Assembly (NCBI RefSeq): GCF_000002985.6
Contig: NC_003280.10
Coordinates: 9,482,501-9,546,500, forward strand
From: Caenorhabditis elegans
Taxonomy: Eukaryota; Nematoda; Chromadorea; Rhabditida; Rhabditidae
Length of the DNA stretch: 64,000 nt
Direction: 5' to 3'
Part shown: positions 36,647 to 47,362 of the stretch, piece after piece
How the letters are laid out: each line of letters begins with the position of its first letter
Position numbering within the stretch: the first letter of the stretch is position 1
Notes under the pieces: generated by a model
What the model was told of the DNA's origin: nothing
The model's database searches: none
Seen by the model: the letters and a program-made list of their open reading frames with translations, nothing else
Position numbers and translations under genes: made by a program

Positions 36647-37663
36647 ATGGATTATATTCAAATGCTCTTCACAGCTTCGATTCTTTCCCTTGGATACCTC
36701 GTTTTTGTGAGTTTTAAGAAGTTTATTATGCAGGCGTCAATATTGATGAGAACTTTCGTCATATCTTACGCGCATAGGTCTCGTCACGATAACACCGAGA
36801 TACTGTAACTCGTTTCGGTTTTGGATAGCTTGCCTTCAAAAACTTTACAGTGACTCGGTGCTCGAGTTACGAGACCCGTGTGCGTAAAATATTTTGGAAC
36901 GAGACATTTTGAAAGTTTGGCTAACTTGATTTTTTTCAGATTTGCGGCAAAAAAAAGAAACCGAAGCCAACCGCTTCTACTGAATCGGTTTCACCACTCA
37001 ACGAACCTAAACCTCCACCGCAATCTGCTGTGCCTCAGAAGCCTGCTGCACCTGCGGCAGAAGAAAAGGCTCCAGTGGATCCGAAGGATCCAAAAAGTAA
37101 AGATGTGGATGAGGCGAAGGTATTTTAAAGAATATTTCAATAACCCTAACTATTTTTTTTCAGAAACCAGATCCAGCGAATTCAAAGAAGTCCAACAAAT
37201 CGAAGAAACCAGAGAAGGGCTCGAAGAAGTCTAAAAAATCGGAGAAGTCAAAGAAGAAGAAGACGGAGGAGAAGGTTATGAGTGAGGACAAACCTGAAAG
37301 ACCGGATAAATTGACGGAGGAGGAAAAGCCGGATGCAAAGGAAAAGAAAGAAATTGAAAAAGAGAAAACCAAGGAAAAGGAGAAAACTAAGGAAAAAGAG
37401 AAGACTCAGGAGAAGGAAAAATCGAAGGATGAGACGGTTCCAAAGCAGCATGCACCATCTTTGAAACGTCAAGAAGGAGATAAGGTTGGTGACACGATAA
37501 AAATGAATAACTTAACTGCATTAATTTTCAGAACCCAGAGATAACGAATCCAATCGTGACTCCGGAAACTGACGAGTTCCCAACAATTGACGAAGACGCG
37601 GAGAAGACGAAAAAGACGGAGAAAAAGGATGTGAAGACCGAAGGAACATTGAAGAAAAATTAG
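36647..37663 (+). CDS. Lysine-rich protein with N-terminal hydrophobic anchor
   Basis: Four exons (36647-36706, 36940-37119, 37164-37484, 37532-37663), every intron in phase 0, give 230 residues. The first exon alone encodes a hydrophobic signal or anchor (MDYIQMLFTASILSLGYLVF). The rest is low complexity: a Pro/Ala-rich part (PPPQSAVPQKPAAPAAEE), then Lys/Ser-rich stretches (SKKSKKSEKSKKKK) and tandem EKEKTK units near residues 140-160, ending TLKKN. It is probably an anchored protein with a disordered, highly basic tail. I recall it as AH6.3 and know of no function. Phase-0 introns between low-complexity modules suggest growth by repeat expansion. The first intron carries an inverted-repeat element (36762-36891). 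It is convergent with the sra gene, the two stops being 131 bp apart. Confidence 0.88.
36762..36891. mobile_element. Short terminal-inverted-repeat element in intron 1
   Basis: The ends TATCTTACGCGCATAGGTCT and, inverted, TATTTTACGCACACGGGTCT pair over about 23 bp with few mismatches. The inside carries GAGTTACGAGAC / GTCTCGTC-type repeats. A related copy lies at 44281-44369, and similarity between the two continues about 45 bp outside one end (ATGAGAACTTTCGTC). This suggests a non-autonomous DNA element of a dispersed family. Confidence 0.6.
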
Positions 37664-37794
37664 ATTAAGAGCTCCTTGTGCTTTAGAAAAAAATGAAGAT
37701 TGAATATTTGTCACTTTTATTTCATGTTTGTGGATCCTTTGATTCCCCATTAAAAAAGTCAAATACAAAAAACTGTATTTAAGATGTAAGGTGG

Positions 37795-39170
37795 TCAAGT
37801 GATTTTCCACGCCGAAGTAATCTGGTTGTAATGTTCCGTTTGAGATTGATTAGCACTAGTGATGTCCTGAATTTTCTTTGTTCTGGACAATTTTGTCGCA
37901 CGAATCCGGAAAATCAGAATAAGAGGAAATAGAAGAGCGTTATATTGAACTGTCTGAAAATTTCGAGATGATTTCTATAATTTATAGTAATTCTCCACTC
38001 ACATAAACCCAAGTAATTAATTTATAAAATGTAGTAAGCAATATATTGCTCATGTTGCATCGAAGTATAAGAACTCCTGATGAGTACACGAGCATTGTTA
38101 CAAATTGAGCCATGCATACTACGCAAATAGTGTGAGTTGAATAAATTGCTTCACGCTTCTTGAATCTTTCGCGGACCTTATACCGAATGCTACAAACTAA
38201 TCTGGTTGATTTAGTAATTTATTTGAAAAATTTTGGCTTACCTATACTCCAATCTTTTGTTATAAAACATCACGGCTGCTGACGAAATTAAATTTACAAA
38301 GGTCAAAATCAATGCAATAAATAGAAATGTGTTGGCTCGTTGAGCACTATGTTGAGCCGGGACAAAACATGAAAGTACTACTCCTTCAAGAGGATCGTCA
38401 CTGATTATAATTTGATACGTGGCAATACTCATTATGAGCACAAAAGTTGAGATGATTATACCAACTAATCGACTTATTTTTGCTGTGTAGTTCCTGTATA
38501 AGGTAGCAAATGCTCTATAATAAAATGCGATATATAATTTTAAAATATTCTCGTTAAAACGCCTACCTCTCAATTAAAATTCCAGTCTGTGAGTAAATCA
38601 TTCCACTAATTCCAACGTATAGAACTTCCGTGTATAGAAGGCAATCCTTCTCAGTTATCAGCCATTCACATGTTTCATCAAGCAAAAATATTCCTTTGTA
38701 AGCCATGCCCAGCTGTAATAGAACGTTTTTATATTTTATAATTTTATAAATGTTCATTGGTCTCTTGGTTTTCAAAATCAGTTGAGACTCCCTCAAAAAA
38801 ACCACTTTACCAACATGCATGTTTCAAGAAATCTAGATTTTTTTTTGTAATTTCAAAGTAGGTTTAACCAGAAGCGAATGTTCAAATTAACTTCATCGAA
38901 GATACTATCAAAAACTTCAACAAAAAAACATCAACTCACTGATATAATTGCATACATAAATTGGTGTATGTTTGCATAGACAAAGTTAAAAACTAGGATA
39001 ATTTTAGTTGATGTCTGAAATGTGGACTTTGTAAATATCCACTTTACAGCTATAACTGATAGAATGAAAGTAGAAATTATAGACAATTGAGAGCAAAACA
39101 CTGCGAAACGGAAATTCCAACTAGACGCATGATCTATTTGAGCTGCAGATGCGCTGGTTATGTTGGACAT
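37795..39170 (-). CDS. sra-1: Serpentine receptor class A (sra-1)
   Basis: Seven-transmembrane chemoreceptor-type GPCR of the SRA family. The start at 39170 reads MSNITSASAAQIDHASSWNF. Helices follow in order: TM1 (FCSQLSIISTFILSVIAV), TM2 (KIILVFNFVYANIHQFMYA), then YVGISGMIYSQTGILIER, the family's TM3 signature, followed by TM4 and the loop SDDPLEGVVLSCF, matching WDDPL of the other members. The exons are split by more and longer introns than in the 44-64 kb members, and the C-terminus lacks the shared HIxQMK tail, ending TSAWKIT. It is therefore the most diverged copy here. The symbol is by order (AH6.4). Family members act in chemosensory neurons; ligand unknown. Confidence 0.85.
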
Positions 39171-40412
39171 TTTCTGGAAATATTTTTTATCAGTATTATT
39201 TCTAACAAATAAAAAAATTAGAAAAATAAATCCAGCATTCACATTTTTGTAGGTAAATATTGTTATTTTTGATTCAGGAGAACTGAGTAACCTTTTCAGA
39301 CAGACTAATAGTTATAGGAAAAGAGTGTTGATAGTCTACCTTCTCACGTTCATTCGGTGAAAATGTTCAATCTAAACTGGGCATATTAAAAAAAAAAGAA
39401 AATTTCAAAAAATATATAGTCCAAAACAGAAAAGAACATAAAACAAAACACCAAAAAAATAAAATAATGAAAAAGCACACGACATAGATCTTAAACGAAA
39501 ATTGAGTCAAAAAGGAAATTGAGAAAATTGCAGGGTCTGATAATCTTATCGTCTGAACGGCTGGAGGTTGGTCATTGGACGGGATGAAATAATATGAATG
39601 AATAACGTCAATCATTTGATATCCATAGAAACGATCAGAAAATTGCGTTTGTTCTGATCATAACTCAGACAAACGCTTAGTCGTCTAATTAGATTTAAAC
39701 CAAATATAATAGGGACATAATTCATATTTGTTTAGAAATGCCATATTGGATTATATTTGCTCCATATTTTATTATAAAATCCATATTGGATTAGATTTGT
39801 CCATGTTAGATTAGATTTGTTCCGTATTAGATTAGACATCCATATTTAATTAGATTTGTTACATATTGGATTAGATTTCAACCATTTTCATTAGATTTGT
39901 TCCATATTGGATTAGATTTCAACCATTTTCATTAGATTTGTTCCATATTGGATTAGATTTCAACCATATTTGATTGGAAAATCCATATTGGATTAGAATA
40001 GGAAGCGTATTAATTATGTCCCCATTATTTGGTTTAATTCTAATTAGACAACTAAGCGTTTGTCTGAGAAGTACGATTCTCAGGAGACTTATAATGAAAT
40101 CAAGAGCTTAGATATGTTTATTCAGAATGATTTTTGGTATGTCTAATGTTGTTCAAGTTTTCGAGTAATACAAATTGCCACGAATCTCTCTTTACTTTGT
40201 TTATAGTTGTTCTAAGTAGATTTGGAAGATGAATCACATTTTTAAACAATTCACCGAGGTGCATTACATCACTTTTGCGTTTTTCAGGAGAAGTGAAAAC
40301 AAAAACCAAACGCCAAAATCAAAATACATGAAATTTAATGGTATATTTTCCGATTTTACTTCTCTTTTATTTACTTATGAATTACATATCCAATTCATCA
40401 ATAATAGTTGCG
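39171..40412. other. Intergenic with inverted-repeat element
   Basis: This is the divergent interval between the sra-1-like gene and the small secreted-protein gene. It contains the repeat element at 39664-40068 and otherwise AT-rich sequence with short spurious frames. Confidence 0.5.
39664..40068. mobile_element. Terminal-inverted-repeat element with internal tandem repeats
   Basis: The outer about 60 bp are near-perfect inverted repeats beginning CTCAGACAAACGCTTAG at the left and ending CTAAGCGTTTGTCTGAG at the right. They include an AATTAGA...TTAAACCAAAT...GGGGACATAATT-type stretch in both arms. Between them (about 39738-40000) lie roughly ten degenerate tandem copies of a 20-24 bp unit with the core CATATTGGATTAGATTT. 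No open frame for a transposase exists, so it is non-autonomous. A clear target duplication was not found. Confidence 0.8.
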
Positions 40413-41023
40413 ATGATCACAATTCCGTTTTTTGTTTCTTTTCTACTATTTACGTACTGTAAGGCAACAGATATCTCAGCTGAAACATAGATTGAATTTC
40501 ATTTTCATGTGATTCGGTACTATATTATTCACGGAACACCGGACGATAGGAAGTTGCTGGTTTCAAGTTTCCCTAGTAGGTGTTAAAAATTTATGCCCTC
40601 TACCGTTTTTTTTTGGGAAAATATTTTTTGAAATATTTTGATGGATTGGTAATTGTGATTTTAAGATTTGGCTGGAACGTGGTCAGAAATATTTGAAAAA
40701 GGAAACTATGTTATCACAACTGCACGATACAGTGAAGATAAGAAGTCCGTTTATGCAAATGTGGATTTCATGTTACCTGACAATACGATCAGACAGTCCA
40801 CAATTGTCCATTTGAAACCTGAGCCAAGAAGCAAAGATGAATGGACAATCGACGTAATTGGTGAGAATCTTGAAAAATTAATCTTATTTTATTTTTATTT
40901 TTTTTTAAATTAATCTTCTTTTTTTTAGCTGCAGATGAACTACATCGAAACATTAGACAGATTGTGAATAGAAAATTCCAAAATGATGTAGACTGTACCT
41001 GGTGGGGCTGTATTGATGGATGA
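40413..41023 (+). CDS. Small secreted lipocalin-like protein
   Basis: Three exons, 40413-40458, 40666-40860 and 40929-41023, join in phase 1 and phase 1 to give exactly 111 residues and a stop. The donors are GTAAGG and GTGAGA; the acceptors are TTTTAAG and TTTTTTAG. Exon 1 is a clean signal peptide (MITIPFFVSFLLFTY). The mature part opens LAGTWSEIFEKGNYVITTAR, which resembles the G-x-W first strand of lipocalins, and then continues with beta-rich alternation (SVYANVDFML, STIVHLKP, EWTIDVI). The last exon ends CTWWGC. It is short for a full lipocalin (about 150-180 residues), so it is either a reduced form or an unrelated secreted protein. It lies between sra-1 and mex-6. I recall no named gene here. 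Confidence 0.65.
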
Positions 41024-41680
41024 TTCTTTGTTTTTTTTTCTCACAAAGAATGAAGTAATAATTTACATTATTTTTCTCTCGAAATTTCAACTTAAAAAAA
41101 AACGAAAGGTTTATTTACAAGTATTGATTTTTCAGGTTTTATTTTGCCAATTTGAAAAGTTCATAAATACAGTAATTACAGTTGCGAAATTTTTCAAGGC
41201 GCATAGGATGAAAACTTCGTAGTGTCTCTCTACGAATACCGTAGTCACTTGGTTAATCTATATTTGTCTTTGTCGAGGCGCGGCGGCGCAATTTATCTTG
41301 CTTTTTTCCTTCAAAGGAACAATTTTCATTCGTTCTGTTTATTTTAAATTATTTTTCTCAGCGTTTCACATTTTTATCCTTTCAAAGTATGCCGGGCAGT
41401 TCGTAATTCTGCCTGAAAACTCAAGAAATGTCGTATATTTGTTTTTCGTCGGTTTCCAGTTCATTTTTCGAATTTTTTTTCGTTTTGAAAAGGACATCAA
41501 TACTCTTGTACATTAATTAGTCACCATTTTGAAAACCTCGAAAATGCTCAGCTACAAGAGCAAATTTTCTGCAGTTTTTAAATATTCGAAATGTTCTTCC
41601 TCCATGAAACAATGTGTTTTTTACTCCGTTTCTCTAGTTTCTCTCGACTATTCCTCAACAGTGAATTTTTAAGACAGAAA
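41024..41680. promoter_or_regulatory. 5' flank of mex-6
   Basis: No coding sequence was found. The stretch contains pyrimidine-rich sequence and, near 41275-41290, a GC-rich GGCGCGGCGGCGC patch. It is the presumed promoter and 5' untranslated region of the CCCH gene. Confidence 0.4.
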
Positions 41681-43375
41681 ATGACAGCAACATCCAATAG
41701 TGCGCCGTTGGCCGGTGGATCATTGTCTTCTTCAGCAACGGCACAGCCACCACAACCACCTCCAGGACATCAACAGCAGCATCCACTTCCTCAAATCTAC
41801 GATTCGCAGGTTTTTAACCGTGAAACTTATTATTTATTTTTCAAAATAAATTACAGATGCAATACTACTACGGATCTTCCATGCCCAATCAGCCAATTCC
41901 AACGTACACGGCACAAAACGGAGCACCTCAACAGTTCGGCACACCACCGTACTATCAAGATGCAAACGGACAATTTGGACAGGTTCCCGCTCAACAGCAA
42001 ATGATGACTGCTGGTCATCCATACTTTTATATGGCCCAGCCGCAGCAAGGAGGACAGCACGTTGCACAATCTGGACAACCGCAGATATTTTATTATCAGC
42101 AACCATTGGGTCAAATGGCTCAACAAGCTGCTCCAATGTACTTCCATCCAATGCAAGCTGCTTCTACTCCTATGCTTTCTGAACAAATGAGTATGATGCC
42201 ACAAATCCAGTCGACTAATCCTCAACAGTCTGAACAACTGAGAAAATCGGGTGCTCAAATAAGCACCACGCGTACAGTTCCGTTGACTTCGTCGACTCCG
42301 CTCCCAACAAGTCGCGAATACGAGACTGTCCAACGCGATCGAAACAGGAATAGCCAATCAAGATATCAATGGTAAAATTAGATTTGTTTAATAAGCGTTT
42401 TATTAATCATTCTTGATTTTCCAGTCCTATTGAACATGACGATCTTCCCATCGATGAGATCTCGAAGATCACCATCGACAATCACAACGACGATACCATG
42501 AGTGCTGAGAAGGAAAATCGTTTCAATAAGGTTGCTCTTTTTTCCCTTCAAGAATTACATGATTTTTTTCAGAATCGTGTTGAGAAATTGGGTCGCCGTG
42601 GGTTCGCCAAACCAGAAGTTGACAGCCAACTGCCACACAACTTTAAGACTCGTCTTTGCATGACGCACGCAGCTGGAATTAATCCTTGTGCATTGGGTGC
42701 TCGGTGCAAGTTTGCTCATGGGCTCAAAGAGCTCAGAGCTTCTGATATTGTGAGTTTAATTCCATTTTATCTCATAGAATTCAAAATGTCGTTTTCAGCC
42801 GACTCGTTATCCGAACAATAAATACAAAACTAAATTGTGCAAGAATTTTGCGCGTGGAGGATCTGGAGTTTGCCCATATGGGCTTCGATGCGAGTTTGTT
42901 CACCCATCGGATACGGAATTCCAGAATATTCCTCCATATGTACGTTTCCATTCGATTAAGCATTTTTAACAAATATTTATTATTTTTCAGCAACGTAAGA
43001 TGGTCGAGGAACACGATTCTATTCCGGAAGATTACGTTGTAGCTAGATATCAGCCACGATTCATGCATACCAGTGGAAAGGCTACGACTCCAACGAAGGT
43101 CACCCTCAAGCAACGAAATGTGGCTGGGTAAATAAATATATTTCAAATGACTGTTCTTCAATACCTTCATTTTCAGTTCCATGATGTGCCTCTCCAATAC
43201 TGGACGCGATTTAGAGGCAGGAGGTGATTTCAACCATCCGGAAATCAATGAAAACGATTTACCACCACACTTGAGACGGATTCGCAGAGGCAATCCACCT
43301 GTAACCAGAAGTCGTCCATCTTTCAGTACGAAATGGACATCAGTGGAGAACCTCGGTCTGCGAGGACACTATTAG
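41681..43375 (+). CDS. mex-6: MEX-6, tandem CCCH zinc-finger RNA-binding protein
   Basis: Seven exons (41681-41809, 41857-42371, 42425-42530, 42573-42749, 42799-42939, 42991-43127, 43177-43375) give 467 residues, which matches MEX-6 as I know it. The N-terminal half is Gln/Pro/Met-rich and low complexity (MTATSNSAPLAGGS, QPPQPPPGHQQQ). The Ser/Thr segment TSSTPLPTSREYET precedes two TIS11-type fingers near residues 276-301 (LCMTHAAGINPC...CKFAHG) and 320-347 (LCKNFARGGSGVC...CEFVHP), one per exon. MEX-5 and MEX-6 are partly redundant polarity factors of the one-cell embryo: they bind U-rich RNA and set up the anterior soma/germline difference, and are phosphorylated in the polarity pathway (PAR-1, MBK-2, PLK-1). 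These roles come from the literature; the fingers and length are seen here. Confidence 0.95.
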
Positions 43376-43844
43376 GGCGTACTTTACCACTCCAGATTGC
43401 TCACTCGTGTATCATTTCTGTACAAAAGCCATTTCTTCTCAAATTCCAAAAATCCATCCATAGACTTACGCTCTGACCTCTATCACACAAATCTCTAATC
43501 AAAAGACTTCTAAAAATACTTTACTAATTTAAAAGTAATCCGGTCTCAGCTTTTTTTCAAAATTTTTATCAGCTTTCATGTGATTTTACCCCTTTTTCCC
43601 TTCATCATAGTTTATCCTTATCATCATTTTTTATCAAGTTCCTCCAATTGCCCGTTCAACATTCCTGGTCCCAAAATAGCTAGTCACTGCTAATCTAATA
43701 TAGAATGTTGACAGCAGTCCCTTTACCCTCAAATATGTCAGCCAGCTTTTTAGCTGTTCAGCCGACAATATATAGTTTATTTTTTTCTTTCCCCATTTTT
43801 GATTTACCCACTGAGAGTCCTTCCGTAGAGATTGTGCAAACTCC

Positions 43845-43850
43845 AATAAA
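43845..43850 (+). terminator. Candidate polyadenylation signal of mex-6
   Basis: AATAAA lies 470 nt after the stop at 43375, defining a 3' untranslated region of about 490 nt rich in T. A long regulated 3' UTR would be expected for a maternal germline transcript; the site itself is a simple consensus match. Confidence 0.45.
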
Positions 43851-44280
43851 TTGTGCAAAGTATGAATGACTTGAATGTTTTCAGCAACCTATAATAATGA
43901 GGCCTCTGTCGCTAATAAGACTTCAAAAAACAACAAAAGGATAAGCTTCCATTCTACTACACCGGCTAAAGTGAAAACTGTCTCGTGGTGAGACCCATTC
44001 CAAAAATACCCTGCGCCTTTACGCACGAATTTCAGAACATTGAAATTGCAATAAAAATCTAGACTTGTTTTTTGTTAGAATATATGGAAATCAGTTAGCA
44101 GGTAGACAATTGGACAGAACCTAATAACCCCGCTTTAACGTCCACATACTTGATTTTTCAGGTTTTTTTTTGTAGATTAGAATTTCCATAGATTATTACT
44201 TCTCAAAGTTTTGTTTTCGTATAATTTTCGAGTCTTTTTCTGAAACATTTGTTTATTATGAAAATGTATTTCTTTCACCA

Positions 44281-44369
44281 TATCTTACGGGTATGAGTCT
44301 CGTCACGCGGACAACGAATTACTGTAGCTCGTGTCGATTCCTCGTGACGAGACATTTGCGAGTAAGATA
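44281..44369. mobile_element. Short inverted-repeat element
   Basis: The ends TATCTTACgggTATGaGTCTCGTCACG and, inverted, TATCTTACTCGCAAATGTCT pair into a long hairpin. It is related to the copy at 36762-36891 and lies in the 5' flank of the first receptor of the main sra cluster. Confidence 0.6.
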
Positions 44370-44530
44370 CGACGAAAGTTCTCATGCTCAAATTGAAGTC
44401 TACATAATATTAATAACAAATTCACTTTCTCCCAATCTAGGCAGTTTGAAGAAATTAAGTTAATTTTTATAGTTCTATTCTGAATCCATAATTTGATCTC
44501 AAATCGGAGATTCAGTTTAAAAATTCCAGA

Positions 44531-45590
44531 ATGTCCAATTCAAGCTGTGCCAATGAAGATATTATTATAAGATTTGAAAGTCTTAATCAGAAAATATTGC
44601 ATTCCGTCTATCTTCTGGTTATTATTCTTACATTTATCACAACATTCTTCGCTGTTAAAATTATTTTTACTCGATCATTTTTTGAAATATCCACCAAAAT
44701 CCTTCTTGTCCAAAATTTATTCTACACCAATTTATATCAATTTTTCTACGGAATTGAAGCAGTCCGAATGTTATACAAAAGCTTTTAAATGATTAATGAT
44801 CCCTGCAATTTTATGGAATCTGAGATTGAATGTGCATTTTATTATAAAATAATTTTAATGGGTTCAAGTGGAATAGTTTATGGGCAAACCGGCTTACTCA
44901 TTGAAAGACTATGCGCTACATTCTCGAAAAATTATAAAACAAAACAAAATGCAATTAAATGTTCTGTTATTTCTGTATTAATTTTGGTATGTAGTTCTTC
45001 AACAGGAAGACTGATTGTATGGGATGATCCCCTTGATAAATATTGTATTGCATGTTATATACCACCTAAAGAAAGTTATCACAGATCAAATAATTATTTC
45101 ATAATGTGTGCTGTCCTTTCATTTATCAATTTTGAAATACAACAAACGATGCGAATTTCAGTAAGTTTCGCAATTGAAATAAAAATCATGCTTTGACTTT
45201 AGAACTCGTTTCAAAGTTGGTGCTCGTTTTCAAAAGCAAGAACTGATAGAATCAACAAAAGCCATTTGTTTCTTAACGATGTCTCAATTCCTGGCGGTTT
45301 TTCTAAATTCATTTGGACTTCTCGTTTTCATATTTTTCAAGGAAAGTATTTCTTATCGGATTTACTCTTTGTTGGTTGTTTGGCTTTATGTTAGTTCAAC
45401 AAAATTAACAATACAACTTTCAAAGTGAATATTTCAGGCGTTTCCAGTTGTAGCATTCATTTTTCCGGTTATATTAGTTCATCGGATTCGTAGAAGTCGG
45501 TCTAAGCGAGCTTTGAAAATCAAAGAGATGAAGAATGAGAAACAGACACAGGATGATCATATGAAACAGATGAAGAATATGTGGATTTAA
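44531..45590 (+). pseudogene. sra-2: Serpentine receptor class A, broken copy (sra-2 position)
   Basis: This is a close copy of the next gene (46280-47362), in the same strand and exon layout. It starts MSNSSCANEDIIIRFESLNQ. Two lesions separate it from its twin. At about 44786-44788 the codons KSFF become KSF-stop (TAA) before INDPCNFM. Near 45131 a 20-nt deletion between short T runs removes part of TM5 and shifts the frame (FINF then EIQQT). Exons 2 and 3 (from 45202) remain nearly identical to the twin, including the HMKQMKNMWI tail. As read, the full receptor cannot be made. The symbol is positional only (AH6.6); I cannot exclude an alternative gene model. Confidence 0.75.
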
Positions 45591-46279
45591 CGAATTGTTT
45601 AAAAAATTTGGATTCCACTTAATTTTCAATTACAAACGTAGCTGAAAAAAACCACTGTATGACTTTAATGGTTTCTTAGATTGAGTTAGATAAGAAGGAA
45701 TAGAAAAATGTTATATCTCTACTATTTCCTACTAATAAAAGTGATTTTGTTTTCTTTGTTAGTATATTTATTTTTGAAAAGAGCAATTAATATACACCAC
45801 AACGGGGCAGCTGCAACACATCATTTTTCGTGGATCATCTCAAAACGCCTCTGCTTCTTCAAATACGTGTTTCAGAACATTGTGAAGTTTCAATAAATAT
45901 TCCTTTTGTTTTTGGCACCATCATTAATTAGATGTTTACTATTTTTAAACAGACAATCGTTCGTAGACACTTGTTTTTTTGTCAGAATGGGAGAAGAGGG
46001 AAATAAAAATCAGTAATCAGTTTGAAAACACAACCTAATAAACCTACTTTAACGTCACAATAGTTGATTTTTCAGAATATATAAGGTCAATCACGTGTTT
46101 TTGTATATGAATATTTTCAAACAAAACAAGCTTCATACTTTATGGAACTGTGTTCCCGCGCAAGGATGTACCCATGACTGCTTTCTTATAGTTTTTATCT
46201 GAATCTGAATAAAAAAAAAAAAAAAAATTTTTGTTTTTCTTTTTTTTTAAATAGAAACTCCAATTTTAAAAATTCCAGA

Positions 46280-47362
46280 ATGTCTAATTCAAGTTGTGCC
46301 GATGAAGATCTTATTATAAGATTTGATAGTCTCAATCAAAAAGCAGCTCAGTTTGTCTATCTTTTGGCTATTATTCTTACATTTATTACAACATACTTTG
46401 CCGTGAAAATACTTTTCACTCAATCATTTTTCGAAATATCTACCAAAATCCTGTTGGTCCAAAACTTATTCTACGCTAATCTGTATCAATTTTTCCATGG
46501 AATCGAAGCCGTCCGTATGCTATACAAAAGCTTTTTTATGATTAATGATCCCTGCAATTTTATGGAACCTGAAATTGAATGTGTGTTTTATTACAAAATA
46601 ATTTTAATGGGTTCAAGTGGAATGGTCTACGGACAAACTGGTTTACTCATCGAAAGACTTTGTGCTACTTTTTCGAAAGATTACAAGAAAAAACAAAGTG
46701 CAATTAAATGTGCTGTTATTTCAATACTTGTTCTGATATGTAGTTCTTCAACAGGAAGACTGATTGTATGGGATGATCCCATTGATAAATATAATTTTGC
46801 ATGCTATATTCCACCAAAAGAAAGTTATATTAGGGCAAATCATTATTTTACAATGTGTGCTGTCCTGTCGACTATTAACTTTTGTATTTCTACATTTATT
46901 TTGAAATACAATAAACGATGCGAGTACCAGTCAGTTTTGTTGGAATTGAAGTAGCAATGATAATAAAATTTCAGAACTCGTTTCAAAGTTGGTGCTCGTT
47001 TTCAAAAGCAAGAACTGATAGAATCAACAAAAGCCATTTGTTTCTTAACGGTTTCTCAATTTGTGGCAGTTTTTCTTAATTCATTCGGAATGATTGTTCT
47101 CGTATATATACAGGAAAGTATTTCTCATCGAATATTCAATTTGTTGGTTGTATGGCTTTATGTCAGTTCTACAAACTCAACAATAAAACTATAAGAATTA
47201 GTATTTCAGGCGTTTCCTATTGTTGTTTTGATGTTTCCTGTTATATTAGTTCATCAAATTCGTAGCAGTCGATGGCGCAGAGCTTTAAAAATTAAAGTTA
47301 TAAAGAATGAGAAGCAGACGCAGGATGATCATATGAAGCATATGAAGAATATGTGGATTTAA
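46280..47362 (+). CDS. sra-3: Serpentine receptor class A (sra-3 position)
   Basis: Three exons (46280-46929, 46975-47161, 47210-47362) encode 329 residues. The N-terminus is MSNSSCADEDLIIRF with an N-glycosylation site at residue 3. TM1 is VYLLAIILTFITTYFAVKI; then KILLVQNLFYANLYQFFHGI, MGSSGMVYGQTGLLIERLCATF (TM3 and cytoplasmic end), TM4, the loop WDDPIDKYNFACY, and TM5. Exon 2 adds TM6 after the conserved RFQKQELIESTKAICFL. Exon 3 adds TM7 and a tail TQDDHMKHMKNMW. The donor of intron 1 is GTCAGT, less usual. It is the intact partner of the broken copy just upstream. As a family these receptors are expressed in chemosensory neurons; ligand unknown. The symbol is by order. Confidence 0.88.

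Noticed and set aside
41834-42357. Long minus-strand frames (105 and 168 codons) at 42 kb
   Set aside because: Antisense shadows of the Gln-rich mex-6 exon 2.
43634-43858. 74-codon minus-strand frame
   Set aside because: Lies in the mex-6 3' untranslated region; no start context or similarity.
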